Source: Homarus americanus (taxonomy: Eukaryota > Arthropoda > Malacostraca > Decapoda > Nephropidae). Taken from it: 64,000 bases of DNA. The position numbers and the translations under genes were made by a program. The DNA lies in NCBI RefSeq assembly GCF_018991925.1, contig NW_024738481.1:117001-181000 (forward strand), read 5' to 3'. Of the stretch, positions 23,966 to 36,353 are shown piece by piece. The notes below the pieces were generated by a model that saw nothing but the letters and a program-made list of their open reading frames with translations, did no database searches and had not been told where the DNA came from. The first letter of the stretch is position 1. The number at the start of each line of letters is the position of its first letter.

Positions 23966-26629
23966 AAATATCAGTGAATATCTTGCGAAGGTCACAAATG
24001 TTTTTTTCCCAACACAGTAAATACGGTAATAATGGAAAGTAAACTATTTATTTGACCAATATTCTTCACTTGACTATGTAACAATTTATAACACAAAAGT
24101 ATATTATTCTACTTGTCGAAAATGTCACCTTTACACTGGTGATTGGAGGTTGGCAAGTGAGTTACCTACCACCACCACCACAGACACTTCCCCACCACCC
24201 CCACTTCCCGGCCACCACCACTATGAACACTTCCCCACCACCACCATTCCTCCAGAGTGACCAATTGATGTACTCAAGATGGATCTGATTGTTCCTGGCT
24301 ACAATATTTGACTGTCAGGTGAATAAGGTAACACCACCTCTTACACTGGGATTTAAAACGCTCATAGAAATCGTGTTTGGTTTAAGCAAGATAAAATTAT
24401 GAAATCACGAAGATATGGCACAAGCCCATCTTATATCACCTGTAGATTAACTACCCTAACACCCCCCCCCCTCCCAACCAAAAGTGGCACTTCTGTGTAT
24501 AACAAGTAAAATCTGATTGGGTGCCTAATCTTAACGTGATCGCTAATGTCGAGCTGAGTTTGGCTGCGCTGAGTGGTTAGTTGCTTATATTGTTACATAC
24601 GTTTTAGCCTAAAAGTGCTGTTTACATTTTGTTCCCGACAATCATAGACCACTTAGAACACTTATGAATACACCAATGAAAACTGAAGGCATAATGTACA
24701 CAGTTGAGACATCTCTATTACGCCGACTGGGAACAACCACTTATAAGGTTTGATCATGGACACGATTTAGGTGTTAATCTAATGTCCATAATCCTCTAAA
24801 GCCGTGTTAAAGGACTCCGTATAAATGCTAAACCGGATAATGGTCTAGGGGAGAAGGTCGGGTTAATCAGCGTGGGTGGTCGCCTTGTTCTGGTACCTAA
24901 CCTTAAACTCCTACTACCAAATCACGTTGAAATGAATTTCTACCCCAGTGAAGCTGTCAAGATCATTCAGTATAATTAAGTCCCAGTCATCAATATTTCT
25001 ATACAATTAGTGGGCTATCGAATTGACGTAGATTGGAGAGAGAAATAAGTTGTAAGGGAAATATACACAGCGACATACCTTATATTTTTCAACACCAACA
25101 CACACATGATGGCGTCTGTATTTTATAATCCTTGACAACTGGATGTATTAATTTAGGAGCATTTAGTAAACGTTAACTTCCGTCACACATCCACTAATCG
25201 CCTCGACCGTCTCACTACTGGGCGGCTGCCTCCCTCCACGTCTGGCTGTCCCTGGTCTAAAGTTCATCCACATCTCCACCACACACTGAACCATCTCCAG
25301 TACGAACATACGCTCTTGTGGTGTTGAAGCACATGATATAAAGCGTCACTTGCGAACCTTAGTAATAACACTTAATCGGATGGCTGGCGTGGCCATATTT
25401 GTTTTGCTTAATGTGACACCATAAGAAAGTACTGATACCTTCCAAAGTGACAACTGAGAGCTCGACTCCCAGACACTGAACCACCCGATCGAAACTTCTA
25501 TCTAACCGACGCTCTTGTAATGATAAGGACCAGATATTACATGTAAATGGTCACTAACAGAACAACTGAGTTGCTTCTGCAGGAAATAATGGGAAACATT
25601 TTTTATTCAGCTGATCAACAAAAATCACAAATGGTTCAGAGAAATGTGGCTCCAAGCTCGACTCCTGATTTAGCGCTTCGTTTGTGGTGCCCAGCCACTC
25701 AGAACTCTCGATACAGATTCAGCGCTTCCTTTGTGGTGACCTACCACTCAGAACTCATGATAAAAACGACAGGTTGACATATTCCCATAGGTAGAGGTTC
25801 TGCATGATGAATACATTCTGAATAAATTACACGTAATGTCATGTAGATAATCAGAATTTATTGCATATGCCAAACAAAGATTTTTATTTGGTATATTACG
25901 ATATATTTATTTTTATGAGAAATTCTACAAAATGGCGTAGACGAACCGAAATAACCACTAATTTGTACCAACTGACACTGCTGGTAGTCAAGGCGGGCGG
26001 GGGAGAGGGCTCAGGGGTGGTAATGTGTGGTGTGTGTGATGATAGATGGTGATGATGAGGATGATGAATGATGACGATAATGATGGCGTATATGTGATGA
26101 CGACGATGATGATAAATAATGAATGATGACGATAATGATGGCGTATATGTGATGACGACGACGATGATGAATGATGATAAATAAAGAATTATGGCGTATA
26201 TGTGATGACGACCATGATGATAAATAATGAATGGTGATAATAATGATGGTGATGAATATTAATAATGATGATGATTGATGCTGCTGAATGATCCCCAGTT
26301 ATTATAAGACATTTCATCATCACTACAGACACACTTGGTTTGATTTACAGGGGTGAGGTTAGGTTAGGTTTCATTTCACCCCACATTATGGCTTCGTCCC
26401 CTTGCAATAATAACCTACCTCAGAGTTCCTCATTTACTATTTATGAATGTTCAGTCATACTAATTCCCTCAGTGGCAAATCTCTGGATGAAAGGCTAAAT
26501 ATAAAATGATAATACACGCGTAGTTGCTAGTGGCGTGTTTGTTAGTGGCGTAGTTACTGGAGGCGTATCCAAAGGCTGAGTATTTTTGTTTACCGTATAT
26601 AAGAACACCTGATATCAGACACAAGCCAT
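23966..26629. other. No gene seen; small tandem repeats
   Basis: Mostly unique AT-rich sequence. Seen in it: a CCACCACCA-rich patch (24170-24255); a 49-bp tandem duplication at 25667-25765 (GATTTAGCGCTTCG and GATTCAGCGCTTCC); GATGATGA-rich repeats at 26035-26290 with a motif ATGATGGCGTATATGTGATG repeated; and GAGGTTAGGTTAGG near 26354. The ORFs at 25547-26052 have no recognisable domain. Confidence 0.6.
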
Positions 26630-27945
26630 CTGGGTGGTTAGTTTATCCAATGTTGGTGCAGGCGAAAACCGGAAATCGTGCTACGTCAGACATATATTTA
26701 AACCAGAGGCGATTCAAACCCTGGACTTGTGGGAGATAAGTACGCACGTTACGATATACAACCCAAGATCCAAGTGAACCCCTACTGTTGGTTCGTCGTC
26801 TCCTCCCTGGCTGGATTTTCAACCTGAAGTGATTGCCCTCGGTGGACCGCTCCCGAAATCCCACGTGAACCCTGTTATTCTCTGCAAATACCACCTCTCC
26901 AGGATCGCCCACTGGTCCCCAGGTAGGGTCATCCCTACACTGATGGTTCTGTTGACCCCGCTACAGGTAGGGCCGGGGCTGGTGTCTACATCTCCCGTCC
27001 TGATGCCCCTGAGCCTATCAAACTGTCTCTCAGAGTTTCTGACGGGGCATCCTCCACTCAGGCTGAACTAATAGCCCTCCTTGCTGCCCTTCTCGCTGAG
27101 GAAGAAGCAGATGGTTTCTGCCCCTTGCTTGTCTGCTGCGATTCCAGGTCTGCTCTCGACGGGATCGCATTTGGATCAGGGGAAAATAAGGACCTCATCC
27201 TCCGAATACGAGGGTTAACATCCACACTTCAGGATGCAGGCCGTCCTGTGACATTCCTATGGATACCCAGTCATGTCGGTATCTTGGGGAATGAGGCAGC
27301 AGATGGCCTTGCCAAGACTGGCTGCAACAAGGCCACACCTGGCTACGTTGTTCCTCGAACACTTTTACAGCTTAAGACCCAAATTCGCCGCAAACAGAGA
27401 GAAGCTCGGGAAGCAGCCATCCCCCTGGACTCCCCGCCCACCTGGTACGATGTCCTCCGTAAACTTCCTGACCTCTCGTATGTCTATGGGAAAGGGTCGC
27501 GGAAAAGGGACGTGATTGCTGCCCGTGTCATCATTGGGTATGACTTTGCTTGGGAGATTGGTATCCCCGCATCCCCCGAGCAACGCTCTTGTGCGTTATG
27601 CAGAAGACCCGACAGCAGCACCCTTATCCACTACCTCCTAAGATGTCCCCACACACAATGCTTCCGTGATGCCTGCTGGACCACCACTCCACGACCCCCT
27701 GACGGAGACACGATGATCCTCCCCATACTGGCCAGATAATATGTACTGTAAATAACACTGACTATGTGTTAAAGGAATATCCTTCCTTCCTTAGGCTTTA
27801 GTAAGCCCCTTTATAATATTTATACTGTATATACTTGTGACACTTGCCAGATGCTTCTGGTGTTATTGTACAGGGGTACCTAGTGACAGCACTAGGACCC
27901 CGCTTCCTTTGTCAAGGAAAAACAATTGAAATTGAATTGATCCAA
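26630..27945 (+). mobile_element. 3' end of a LINE with an RNase H domain (I/Jockey-like group)
   Basis: An RNase H frame is followed by a 3' untranslated region and an AATTGAAATTGAATTGA tail ending near 27945. Only the C-terminal part of ORF2 is present. Sequence before 26936 is interrupted by stops, and no reverse-transcriptase motif was seen. RNase H downstream of RT is known in I-group LINEs; the exact clade is not assigned. Confidence 0.75.
26936..27739 (+). pseudogene. LINE ORF2 fragment: RNase H and CCHC-like tail
   Basis: The frame is open from a TAG at 26924 to the stop at 27737-27739. It begins YTDGSVDPATGRAGAGVYI. The four acidic RNase H positions are all visible: Asp in YTDGS, Glu in TQAELIAL, Asp in CCDSRSAL and Asp in NEAADGLAK, which follows WIPSHVGI. 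The end shows CALCRRPDSST-LIHYLLRCP, the cysteine/histidine motif found at the end of such LINE proteins. Length about 267 codons. It looks recently active, since no frameshift was found, but it lacks the rest of ORF2. Confidence 0.85.
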
Positions 27946-28281
27946 GTGACGCGCTAGGTATTTACACTATCAAGGGCAAATAATTATATTGGAAATGTTG
28001 GTTAGTGATCCCATTGCATAATTTACTTCAACAATAGCAGCATATGGGCCCCGGTGACGATACCTACCACTCTTACCCTAACAAAAACTTCAACTGAACA
28101 AGGTGTTTAACATGACATAACCAGGCCGATAACCCTCATGTATGTATGTATGTATGATTTTTACTCAATATATTCATAAAAAATCAAGGTCCCAGTACAG
28201 GTGGATAAGTACTCCGCACTGCAACAAAAATGTACCGATACTAATTCTAGGATTTTATTCATATATCCACATACTAGCTTC
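27946..28281. other. No gene seen
   Basis: AT-rich sequence with a short TATG tandem run near 28138-28155. Nothing else is recognisable. Confidence 0.5.
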
Positions 28282-28495
28282 GGTTAATAGCCATCTTAAT
28301 AGCAGTATTATATGTCTATCCACATGCTAACTTTGGTTAATAGCCATCTTAATAGCAGTATTATCTATCTATCCACAAGCTAACTTTGGTTAATAGCCAT
28401 CATAATTGCAGTATTATCTATCTATCCAATATCCTTGCTTAGGTTAATAGCCATCATAATTGCAGTATTTTCGTCTGAGCCACGCATCCACAACT
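28282..28495. repeat. 53-bp tandem repeat, four copies
   Basis: GGTTAATAGCCATC recurs at 28282, 28335, 28388 and 28442. Units share the tail GCAGTATTATCTATCTATCC, and the last is partial. Confidence 0.9.
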
Positions 28496-29040
28496 CCTGT
28501 AATACGGCGTGGAGAGCTACACTACCGCCTCCCTCCTCCTCCCCTGACCCCACAGTACAACAACACAACTTGTTATCACCTTACCTTCACTCAACCGCTA
28601 ATAACCACAACATAGAGTCCTGGAAGTCCTCACGACGCCACAAACACGAGGTAAACCACAAACAGCAAACGTAAAACATGGAAATAGCGATCAAATACTG
28701 TATGACCACACTCCACACGTTGCCGCCACCACCGCCGCATTCTAATGATCACTGGCGAAGTTTGGCGAACCCGTGGTGCTTCGATTCCTTAATTCATTGG
28801 TTCGTTTTACTGATTCATATGAAAATAATCGACTGACGGTGGAAAGAACACCATACACGATTGGTCCGTCATCTATAATCTCATTAATTTACTTCAAATT
28901 ACTTCTGTATCCACCATTAGCTAAAATAAAACTGATAATAACGAAAGATCGTCATGAGTTTTAGCTTCGTCAAGGATCCGCCTACGCCAATTAAACTAGT
29001 CCACAACCAACCAAACAGTTGGCCTCCCTCACGGTTAGCA
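28496..29040. other. No gene seen
   Basis: Two short frames (28435-28674, 28773-28964) without recognisable motifs; no RNA signal. Confidence 0.5.
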
Positions 29041-29059
29041 TAAGCGTAATACTTCCATT

Positions 29060-29116
29060 ACTATTTTTATTATTATTACTATTATTATTATTATTACTAT
29101 TATTATTATACAAACA

Positions 29117-29158
<42 letters not shown>

Positions 29159-29172
29159 ATATTATTACATAT
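29060..29172. repeat. (ATT)n microsatellite
   Basis: Runs of ATT/ACT triplets with one short interruption near 29110. Confidence 0.95.
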
Positions 29173-29286
29173 ATACTATTTGGGGGTTTAGGCAGTGAGA
29201 CGAGTTAATGTCTGACTGATGACTCAAGCTTTTTGCTTTTGAAGAATATCAAAATCATGAAATATTAATTTATTTTTCTTTCTATG

Positions 29287-29410
29287 GTGTGTAGATGGGA
29301 GGAAGGGTGTGTGGATTGGAGGTAGGGTATGGATGGGAGGATGGGTGTGTGGTTGGAGGTAGGGTGTGTGGATGGGAGGTAGGGTGTGTGGATGCGGGGA
29401 AGGGTTTGTT
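29287..29410. repeat. GTGTGTGGATGGGAGGTAGG-type minisatellite
   Basis: Five to six imperfect units of about 20 bp, G-rich on the plus strand. Confidence 0.85.
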
Positions 29411-29479
29411 ATTTATTTTAGATTCTTTGGTTACAATCTGGGACTGTCAAACAGAACCTTATTAAAAACTGTAATCAGA

Positions 29480-30045
29480 AAAAAGCTTGCTGATGAATTT
29501 GATGCCAGTAGACAAGTGCAACGAGGCACTATAGCCAATCCATTGTTTACCATGATGAGATGCATCAAATAAAACATGTATATGGAGCAAGTAACAAGAT
29601 CACTAGATTACAAGACGTTGTAACCGTTAGACTAAGGATAGGATATAAGTACCTCTGGCAATATGTCCCCAGACAGATGTGAACAAAACTAAATGTAAAG
29701 TGTGTGGCCAGACATACGGCCACATACTCCAACAATACGTCTTATACTATGAAAAAATTAAACATTATAAGAGATAGATCCAAGCACTTTATTTCTGATG
29801 ACAAGAACAGCTGATATACTAAGACTGTCTCCACACTTCGCATCTAGCACCTGATCAAAATTCTATGTACGGACTTAAACATATACTGGAAATACTCTAA
29901 CATTCATTGTCATAATATCAATATCACTGGGGTCTGATAAACACCCTTTGTGGCCTATACTCTGTAATCATTTTGCGCTGCCGCTCACAAGATGAGTATG
30001 GGGTGCATAATAAACTAGCTGTTGTCCGCGGCAAAATTCAAATTC
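29480..30045 (+). mobile_element. Decayed 3' end of another LINE
   Basis: Fragments of a LINE C terminus can be read near 29608-29760: VVTVRLRIGYKYLWQYV, then after a frameshift NKTKCKVCGQTYGHILQQYV. This is the cysteine/histidine end motif that follows RLRLGYRYLWQ in some arthropod LINEs. The later CGCTGCCGCTCACAAGATGAG and GCATAATAAAC stretches look like its 3' untranslated region, ending AAATTCAAATTCAATTC near 30045. Identification rests on remembered family patterns. Confidence 0.6.
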
Positions 30046-30455
30046 AATTCTTTACCAGCACCATCACAAATCTAGGTATCCTGGAGGAGACGTCTAACAC
30101 CAGAAGGCTTTATTCAATTCTGTTCATTTTTCCACAGATGTTCTTATCATTAGAGTTAGTCTCTTAAAAGAGGCGACATATACTAGAACCTGACCTATCC
30201 AACTAAAGAATTCTACCTAACCTTGCCTAACTTTCTAGACGAGGGGCTCCGGCCCCCAGGATTCCCCCGCCATATTAAACAAAATATTAATACTGGTATT
30301 ACTGCAGTTTCACCCCAACTCAGAGTAATTTTGTGTTTACCATTGTTATATCTCGTCAATAGAAATAACTTTTTCTAATACCACTTCCGTCGCAAATGGA
30401 TATTAACCGAGATAGTTAATTCACGTAAGAAATTAACGTAAATCTGCAGTCCCCA
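30046..30455. other. No gene seen
   Basis: Unique AT-rich sequence. The frame 29973-30167 overlaps the LINE tail and has no features of its own. Confidence 0.5.
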
Positions 30456-30818
30456 GGTGTCCCCTGTTGTTTACAACTGACCCGCTCGGTCTGAGCGTAC
30501 TCTCGTCCACAAAGACGTAAAAAACACCATGAAGCTTCAGCAAAGTTGCTTCATTGGTACCAGATATCAAAATAAGTACTTTGTTTAATATAGCGGGGAC
30601 GGCTAGTTAGTTCGTTAAGGTAAGGTAGGTGAGGTAGGAAATGAAGGTCAAATTCGAATGAATCGCAACAAATACCATGGGAAATACTAAAATTTATGGT
30701 TGAATAGTAGTTGGGGGTTAAAACTACAAAGTTACCCTTTTGAGATCTGGTGCCAATGAAAGCAACTTTGTTGAAGCGCTCGACTGGGCTGGTAGGTTGT
30801 AAACAAACAGACGACACG
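30456..30818. mobile_element. Foldback/MITE-like element with long inverted arms
   Basis: The left arm contains GTTGTTTACAAC near 30473 and CTTCAGCAAAGTTGCTTC with ATTGGTACCAGATATC near 30535-30570. The right arm read in reverse from 30805 contains GTTTGTTTACAACC, CTTCAACAAAGTTGCTTTC and ATTGGCACCAGATCTC in the same order. The left arm has about 36 bp (TACTCTCGTCCAC...) that the right arm lacks. No transposase is present. The 88-codon minus-strand frame at 30551-30817 is a by-product. Confidence 0.75.
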
Positions 30819-31195
30819 AGGCGACTCGAATTTTCAGAGGAGTATTTACGGTAAAAGATTTATTTTTTCATCTACAAAGCATGTACACACAATTTTAGTG
30901 TCATATGACCAGTTTTTCACCGTGTTTTACCCAGCAATTTCCCCCATCCTCCATGACCTGCCCATTAGAGGTGATTTATGATCGTAGACAAAAGCAAATA
31001 CTTAAAATTAAAATAAAACGTCGAATCTTTATAATACGGTCAATGTTTAGTAATACACAGGTCTTTCTTTCGCTGTTATAAATATGCGTTTCGTAATGTC
31101 TAGACAATTCCAAGACATTTTTCTTATATGATATGTTAGCCGGAAATTAAGGATAACCGAGATATTATTTTTTCAATATTATTACATCCTCTCAG
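30819..31195. other. No gene seen
   Basis: AT-rich sequence leading into the 22-bp minisatellite. Confidence 0.5.
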
Positions 31196-33050
31196 ACCCC
31201 TTGAGAACGATGACAACCTCTTGAGGACGATGACTTAATAACTTGAGAACGATGACTTAACCTCTTGAGGAAGATAACTTAACGTCTTGAGGACGATGAC
31301 TTAACGTCTTGAGGACGATGAGCACCCCTTGAGGACGATGACTTAACCTCTTGAGGACGATGACTTAACCTCTTGAGGACAATGACTTTACCCCTGGAGG
31401 ACAATGACTTAACCCCTTGAGGACGATGACTTAACCTCTTGAGGACAATAACGTTACCCCTGGAGGACAATGACTTTACAGTGAGGACGATGACTTAACC
31501 CCTTGAGGACGATGACTTAACCTCTTGAGGGACAATGACTTTACCCCTGGAGGACAATGACTTTACCTTGAGGACGATGCCATTACCTGTGAGGACGATG
31601 ACTTTACCCTTGAGGACGATGCCATTACCCTGTGAGGGACGATGGCACACCCTTGAGGACGATGACTTAACCTCAAGAGGGACAATGACATAACCCCTTG
31701 AGGACGAGGACTTTACCCCCTTGAGAACGATGACTTACCCTTTTGAGGGCAATGACTTAACCTATTGAGGGCGATGACCTAACTAGCCCCATGAGGACGA
31801 TGACTTAACCTCTTGAGAACGATAACTTAACTCCTTGAGGACGATGACTTGACATCTGAAGACGATGACTTAACCCTTAAGGATGATAACTTGCCCCATA
31901 AGGACGATGACTTAACCTCTTGAGGACGATGACTCAACCCGTACGGATGATAACTAGCCCCATAAGCACGATGACTTAACCTTTGAGGACGATGATTTAA
32001 CCTCTTGAGGACGATGACTTAACCTCGTGAGGACGATGAATTTACCTTGAGGACAATGACTTAACCTTTGAGGACGATGACTTAACCTTTTGAGGACGAT
32101 GACTTAACTCCTTGAGGACGATGACTTAACCTCTTGGGGACGATGACTTAACCCCTTGAGGACGATGACTTAACCCTTGAGGACAATGACTTAACCCTTT
32201 GAGGACGATGACTTAACAGCTTGAGGACGATGACTTAACTCCTTGAGGACGATGACTTAACCTCTTGAGGACGATGACAACCTCTTGAGGACGATGACTT
32301 AACCTCTTGAGGACGATGACTTAACCTCATGAGGACGATGACAACCTCATGAGGACGATGACAAACTCCTTGAGGACGATGACTTAACTCCTTGAGGACG
32401 ACTTAACCTCTTGAGGACGATGACTTAACCTCTTGAGGACGATGACTTAACCTCATGAGGGACGATGGCTTAACCTCCTTGAGGACGATGACTTTACCCC
32501 TTGAGGACGATGACTTAACCTCTTGAGGACGATGACTTAACCTCATGAGGACGATGACAACCTCATGAGGACGATGACTTCTCCTTGAGGACGATGACTT
32601 AACTCCTTGAGGACGATGACTTAACCTCTTGAGGACGATGACTTAACCTCTTGAGGACGATGACTTAACCTCATGAGGACGATGACTTAACCTCATGAGG
32701 ACGATGACTTTACCTTGAGGACGATGACTAACCTCTTGAGGACGATGACTTAACCTCATGAGGGACGATGACAACCTCATGGGGACGATGCTCCTTGAGG
32801 ACGATGACTTACTCCTTGGGGACGATGACTTAACCTCTTGAGGACGATGACTTAACCTCTTGAGGACGATGACTTAACCTCATGAGGACGATGACTTAAC
32901 CTTTTGAGGACGATGACTTAACTCCTTGAGGACGATGACTTAACCTCTTGAGGACGATGACTTAACCTCATGAGGACGATGACTTTACCCCTTGAGGACG
33001 ATCTCTTAACCCCTTGTGGATGATGACTTAACTTCTTGAGAACGATGACA
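31196..33050. repeat. 22-bp minisatellite (TTGAGGACGATGACTTAACC-TC), about 80 copies
   Basis: The unit is TTGAGGACGA-TGACTTAACC-TC, with variants CTCATGAGG, CCCTTGAGG and GGACAATGAC. Homogeneity is highest in 32090-33000, where multi-unit blocks recur; the left part is more diverged. Isolated units continue to about 33150. There is no open frame of interest. Confidence 0.95.
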
Positions 33051-33110
33051 TTATTTAACATGGATTACCTACATTAATTACCATTAATTACGTATAATGT
33101 GTAAATGACA

Positions 33111-33275
33111 CCTTGAGAACGATGACTGAATCTCTTGAGGACGATGACTTGTCTTATAATCCTTTGAGTACAATGTCATATGAGAATAGTTCTTCGTTTT
33201 CAAAAACTTAAGACATAGTACTCAAGGGGTTCAGTCATCGTACTCAAGGGATCAAGTAATTTTTTTTCTACTTTA
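33111..33275. repeat. Outlying and inverted copies of the 22-bp unit
   Basis: 33111-33152 has two direct units (CCTTGAGAACGATGACTGAA, CTCTTGAGGACGATGACTT). 33212-33255 has the opposite orientation: GTACTCAAGGGGTTCAGTCA and TCGTACTCAAGGGATCAAG are the reverse complement of the unit. Confidence 0.8.
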
Positions 33276-35534
33276 GGGGTTTATACATTGTACTAAGTGT
33301 ACAATGCACTCAAGGGCTTGGATTGAGTACAGCAATGACACATTTCTTAAGTGGCAAATTTATATTGAAAATTGGTTGTTCGGAGGATTTTGTTTGTTTT
33401 TTGCGTGGATTACTTAGTTAAATAAAGCCTTGGTTGTTGAAGAGTATTTAATATAAGTAACCCTGGTAAAGGCAGGGTGAGGTGTAAGGGGTGGGGGTAA
33501 GGAGGTATGTCATCATCGAATGTATTTTTTTTTTAATATTTGTAAATAGGGTAAATGTAAATAAAACACAACTCTGTATATTATTCAGTATTAAGTTTAA
33601 TTTACACACTGATATGTCTCTTACAACACTCATAAATGCCTTAATGTATACAAAATGGCCACAAGAATACACTGGTATGTTTCCTTATACACCAAATACA
33701 ACAATAGAAGCTGCCATACTGTATCATACGTACAAGTACTCACGCATTACATAACATACAGTCTTTAATTACAGTTAACACTATACTGAAGACATGTGAA
33801 TATCACTCAGTGTTCCGATAAATGCTCTGGTATCCTCTTTGTGTAGGGTTCAATACAGTAAGTATAGATACCGGGGATTAGATTTTGTTTGTATAAATGC
33901 CGGGGTCTGTTTACTTATGTTTGATTGAATTCTGTTCCTTGTATAGTGTTTAATAATATATAGTGCTAATAATATATAGTGCTAGAATGTGATTTTTGCA
34001 TGGAAATCTAATGCCATGTATCAAAAGTTATAAGTGCAGGGCGTCTTTGTATTGCTTAGAACCTAATACCAAGTGTAAGGTATAAATGCTTCTGTTTCAT
34101 CACTATAGAGGATCCGATACCATGTACAGTACAGTATCGGGTATAAATGCGATGACCCTCGTCTTCTTGATATAAAGTTTGTCTCAGTTAAACTCGTATA
34201 AGGCGCGAAAACCTTCAACCAATCAGTATCTTAGATTCCTGAAGTGCCAGTGAGTATATGAGTTAACACAAGATATTGTAGTAATCCACCTGTATGTTTT
34301 CTCTCTTATTAGCCCATTAGTTATATTCTTCCACATAAAGTCATCAGTTATCAGCGCATTAACCTGTAATACTTTCCGTCAATATGGTTTATGGTTCATT
34401 TATACGTAACACTCGTACAATTATACAGAATCCTGATGCGTTTTATTTTTATGTCAAAGAATAAACCCAAAACTGACTAGATATTATAAACAGTTCAGAA
34501 TCCATTATTTAATGTATTATATCCTTCGGGAAAACAAAATATTGGTCAATTATACTGTATAGTCAAACAACACACAGACAGAATAACAAATCAAGAAAAT
34601 AAACATTGATGAAATATACAAACAGTGGAACAAGGGAGATTGTATGAATGACTAAGATAATACTTGAAGGTGATACTCGACTATGTGAGCCCAGGTTTAA
34701 TAAAGACGCAACACTTGACTTTATTGGGAAGTCATAATGAATACAAATAAATCAGATTAATCACTTGTAGATCTAGTTGGTCCTAGCTGTAATGAAACTT
34801 AAGTTAAACCATTAGAATTTAGGCCCATTAGGAAGTGGACCCCGATGTCAATAATGGTCAGGTTAGGGCTTATTAGACAGGAGTCCTTTCGATGAGTCAC
34901 CTCTTAATATAATGGTTTCTTCAGCCTCACTCCGTTGTCTGACAGGCAGGTGTAGGTGATGATGTTTTAATGTTCAACACCTGCCTGAGTCTTCACCTGT
35001 TGTACTAACTTGTGTTTACTCTTTGTTTACACTTCATCATTAACAAATACATAAAGAGACATTGCAGCAACAAATAACACTAAGTTAGAAAGACACATTT
35101 GAGCATTGAAGTTTTCCTCTAAGTAATTCATGTGTTAATGTTTGTTTTATAAATATATTTTCTTGACTGGTGAATTATCACGATCGATCACTTGTACTGT
35201 TGGATCACTGAGCTTGTGAAGGCACTGTACAACACTTCAACCTTGACGTATATATATTTTCTATAATGTTGATTTAATGAAATGTGCATTATAAATTCCC
35301 ATCATTTTGGATAACTGAACCTGGAGCTTGACTGTGTAACTCTTAAGCCCCGTTTAGTGTTTAAGCTCATGAGTTGAGTTTAATAGTTTTCTCACGTCCA
35401 GATAATTCATCACTACACACTGACAGATTCTCTCTTAACTCAGTCGTAAATATCTTACACTACGAGATATAATTGAAGCAAACCAGTGAAACAGACGTGA
35501 AATACTTATATAAAAGAATAATACTAAGACTTGT
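33276..35534. other. No gene seen downstream of the CABIT gene
   Basis: AT-rich sequence with no recognisable domain in the short frames at 33448-33754. It lies downstream of the CABIT gene and may contain its 3' untranslated region. The plus-strand TTTATT near 34723 would read AATAAA on the minus strand, but it lies about 800 bp from the stop codon and is weak evidence. Confidence 0.5.
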
Positions 35535-36353
35535 CTAACACAGAGAATCGTAACTCCTGTTCGGGTCACTGTTCGTACCGGGTTCAAAGTCAGCTCTCGG
35601 CACCTCAAACCCCGGGATCTTCACATAGTAACCCCCGATGTCTTTTTTAAGGAGGGTGAAGCTGAGGTTGTTGTCATGGTCACTACACTGAGGATCATGA
35701 ACATTATGGTCTCTATCACCTGTAGATTTTCTTTTCTCACGTTTATTATTGTCTTTCTTGCTCGAGACGCCGTTCTTGTTCATGAAATACTCGCATATCT
35801 CGGCGTAGTGTTCCTCGCCATCCTCGTCCTCCTGCACCGGGCTGATGTCGTCCACTACCCTCGAGTAGTCTAGGTTCTCTATCGACTTATTGAGTCGACT
35901 GATAGCGTCCGCCTCCTGTTTCTTCTCCTGGACCTTGGTGCTCCGCCCGTTCTGGAAGATGTAGGTGTTCTGCTTCGACAGCTTCCTCTGGTCCTGCTGA
36001 CCTTTCTCACTCAGCTTATTGGAAGACTTCCCTTGTAACCTGTCTTTACCGTTGTCCTCTAGTTTATCTTTTGTCTTATCCAAATGCTTCTCCTTGTTTC
36101 TGTCCAGAAACCAATCTTTATTTCTGTCCACCAGAAGTCTGTCTCTACTCCTGTTACGCAGAATGTTCTCCTTGCTCTTTTCTCGACTTCTGTCACCAAT
36201 GCGGAGGCCAGCCAGACGATCCCTCGACTTATCGCGGCCTCTGACCTTCTTCCTGTCATGGTCGGTCAGGAGAGCGAAGCTGACGGGCCGTGGCTGCTCA
36301 CTGACGGTCCGACACAGAGACTTTGATCTCTTCTCCGTCACATGGTGAGTCAC
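35535..36353 (-). CDS. CABIT gene probable last exon: charged tail
   Basis: Acceptor CTCCCTCAG|GTGACTCACC at 36353. It opens in phase 0 and runs 272 codons to a stop at 35535-35537. The first half is highly charged with repeated RSRDRL, DRNKD and KDKLEDNGKDR elements and is probably disordered. The C terminus (EEHYAEICEYF, SFTLLKKDIGGYYVKIPG, RSYDSLC) looks conserved and tyrosine-rich. Codon use is mixed, unlike the flanking repeats, which supports real coding. If it is not joined to exon 6 it would need its own upstream exon. Confidence 0.7.
   Translation of the reverse strand: MTHHVTEKRSKSLCRTVSEQPRPVSFALLTDHDRKKVRGRDKSRDRLAGLRIGDRSREKSKENILRNRSRDRLLVDRNKDWFLDRNKEKHLDKTKDKLEDNGKDRLQGKSSNKLSEKGQQDQRKLSKQNTYIFQNGRSTKVQEKKQEADAISRLNKSIENLDYSRVVDDISPVQEDEDGEEHYAEICEYFMNKNGVSSKKDNNKREKRKSTGDRDHNVHDPQCSDHDNNLSFTLLKKDIGGYYVKIPGFEVPRADFEPGTNSDPNRSYDSLC

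Noticed and set aside
26690..26760. tRNA-like box B (GGTTTGAATCGCC, minus strand)
   Set aside because: No matching box A at the right distance and no cloverleaf; it lies upstream of a LINE fragment.
30551..30817. 88-codon minus-strand ORF
   Set aside because: It lies between the arms of a foldback element and has no domain or splice support.
33448..33754. Overlapping plus and minus ORFs of 74-87 codons
   Set aside because: AT-rich chance frames without motifs; opposite strands open over the same bases.
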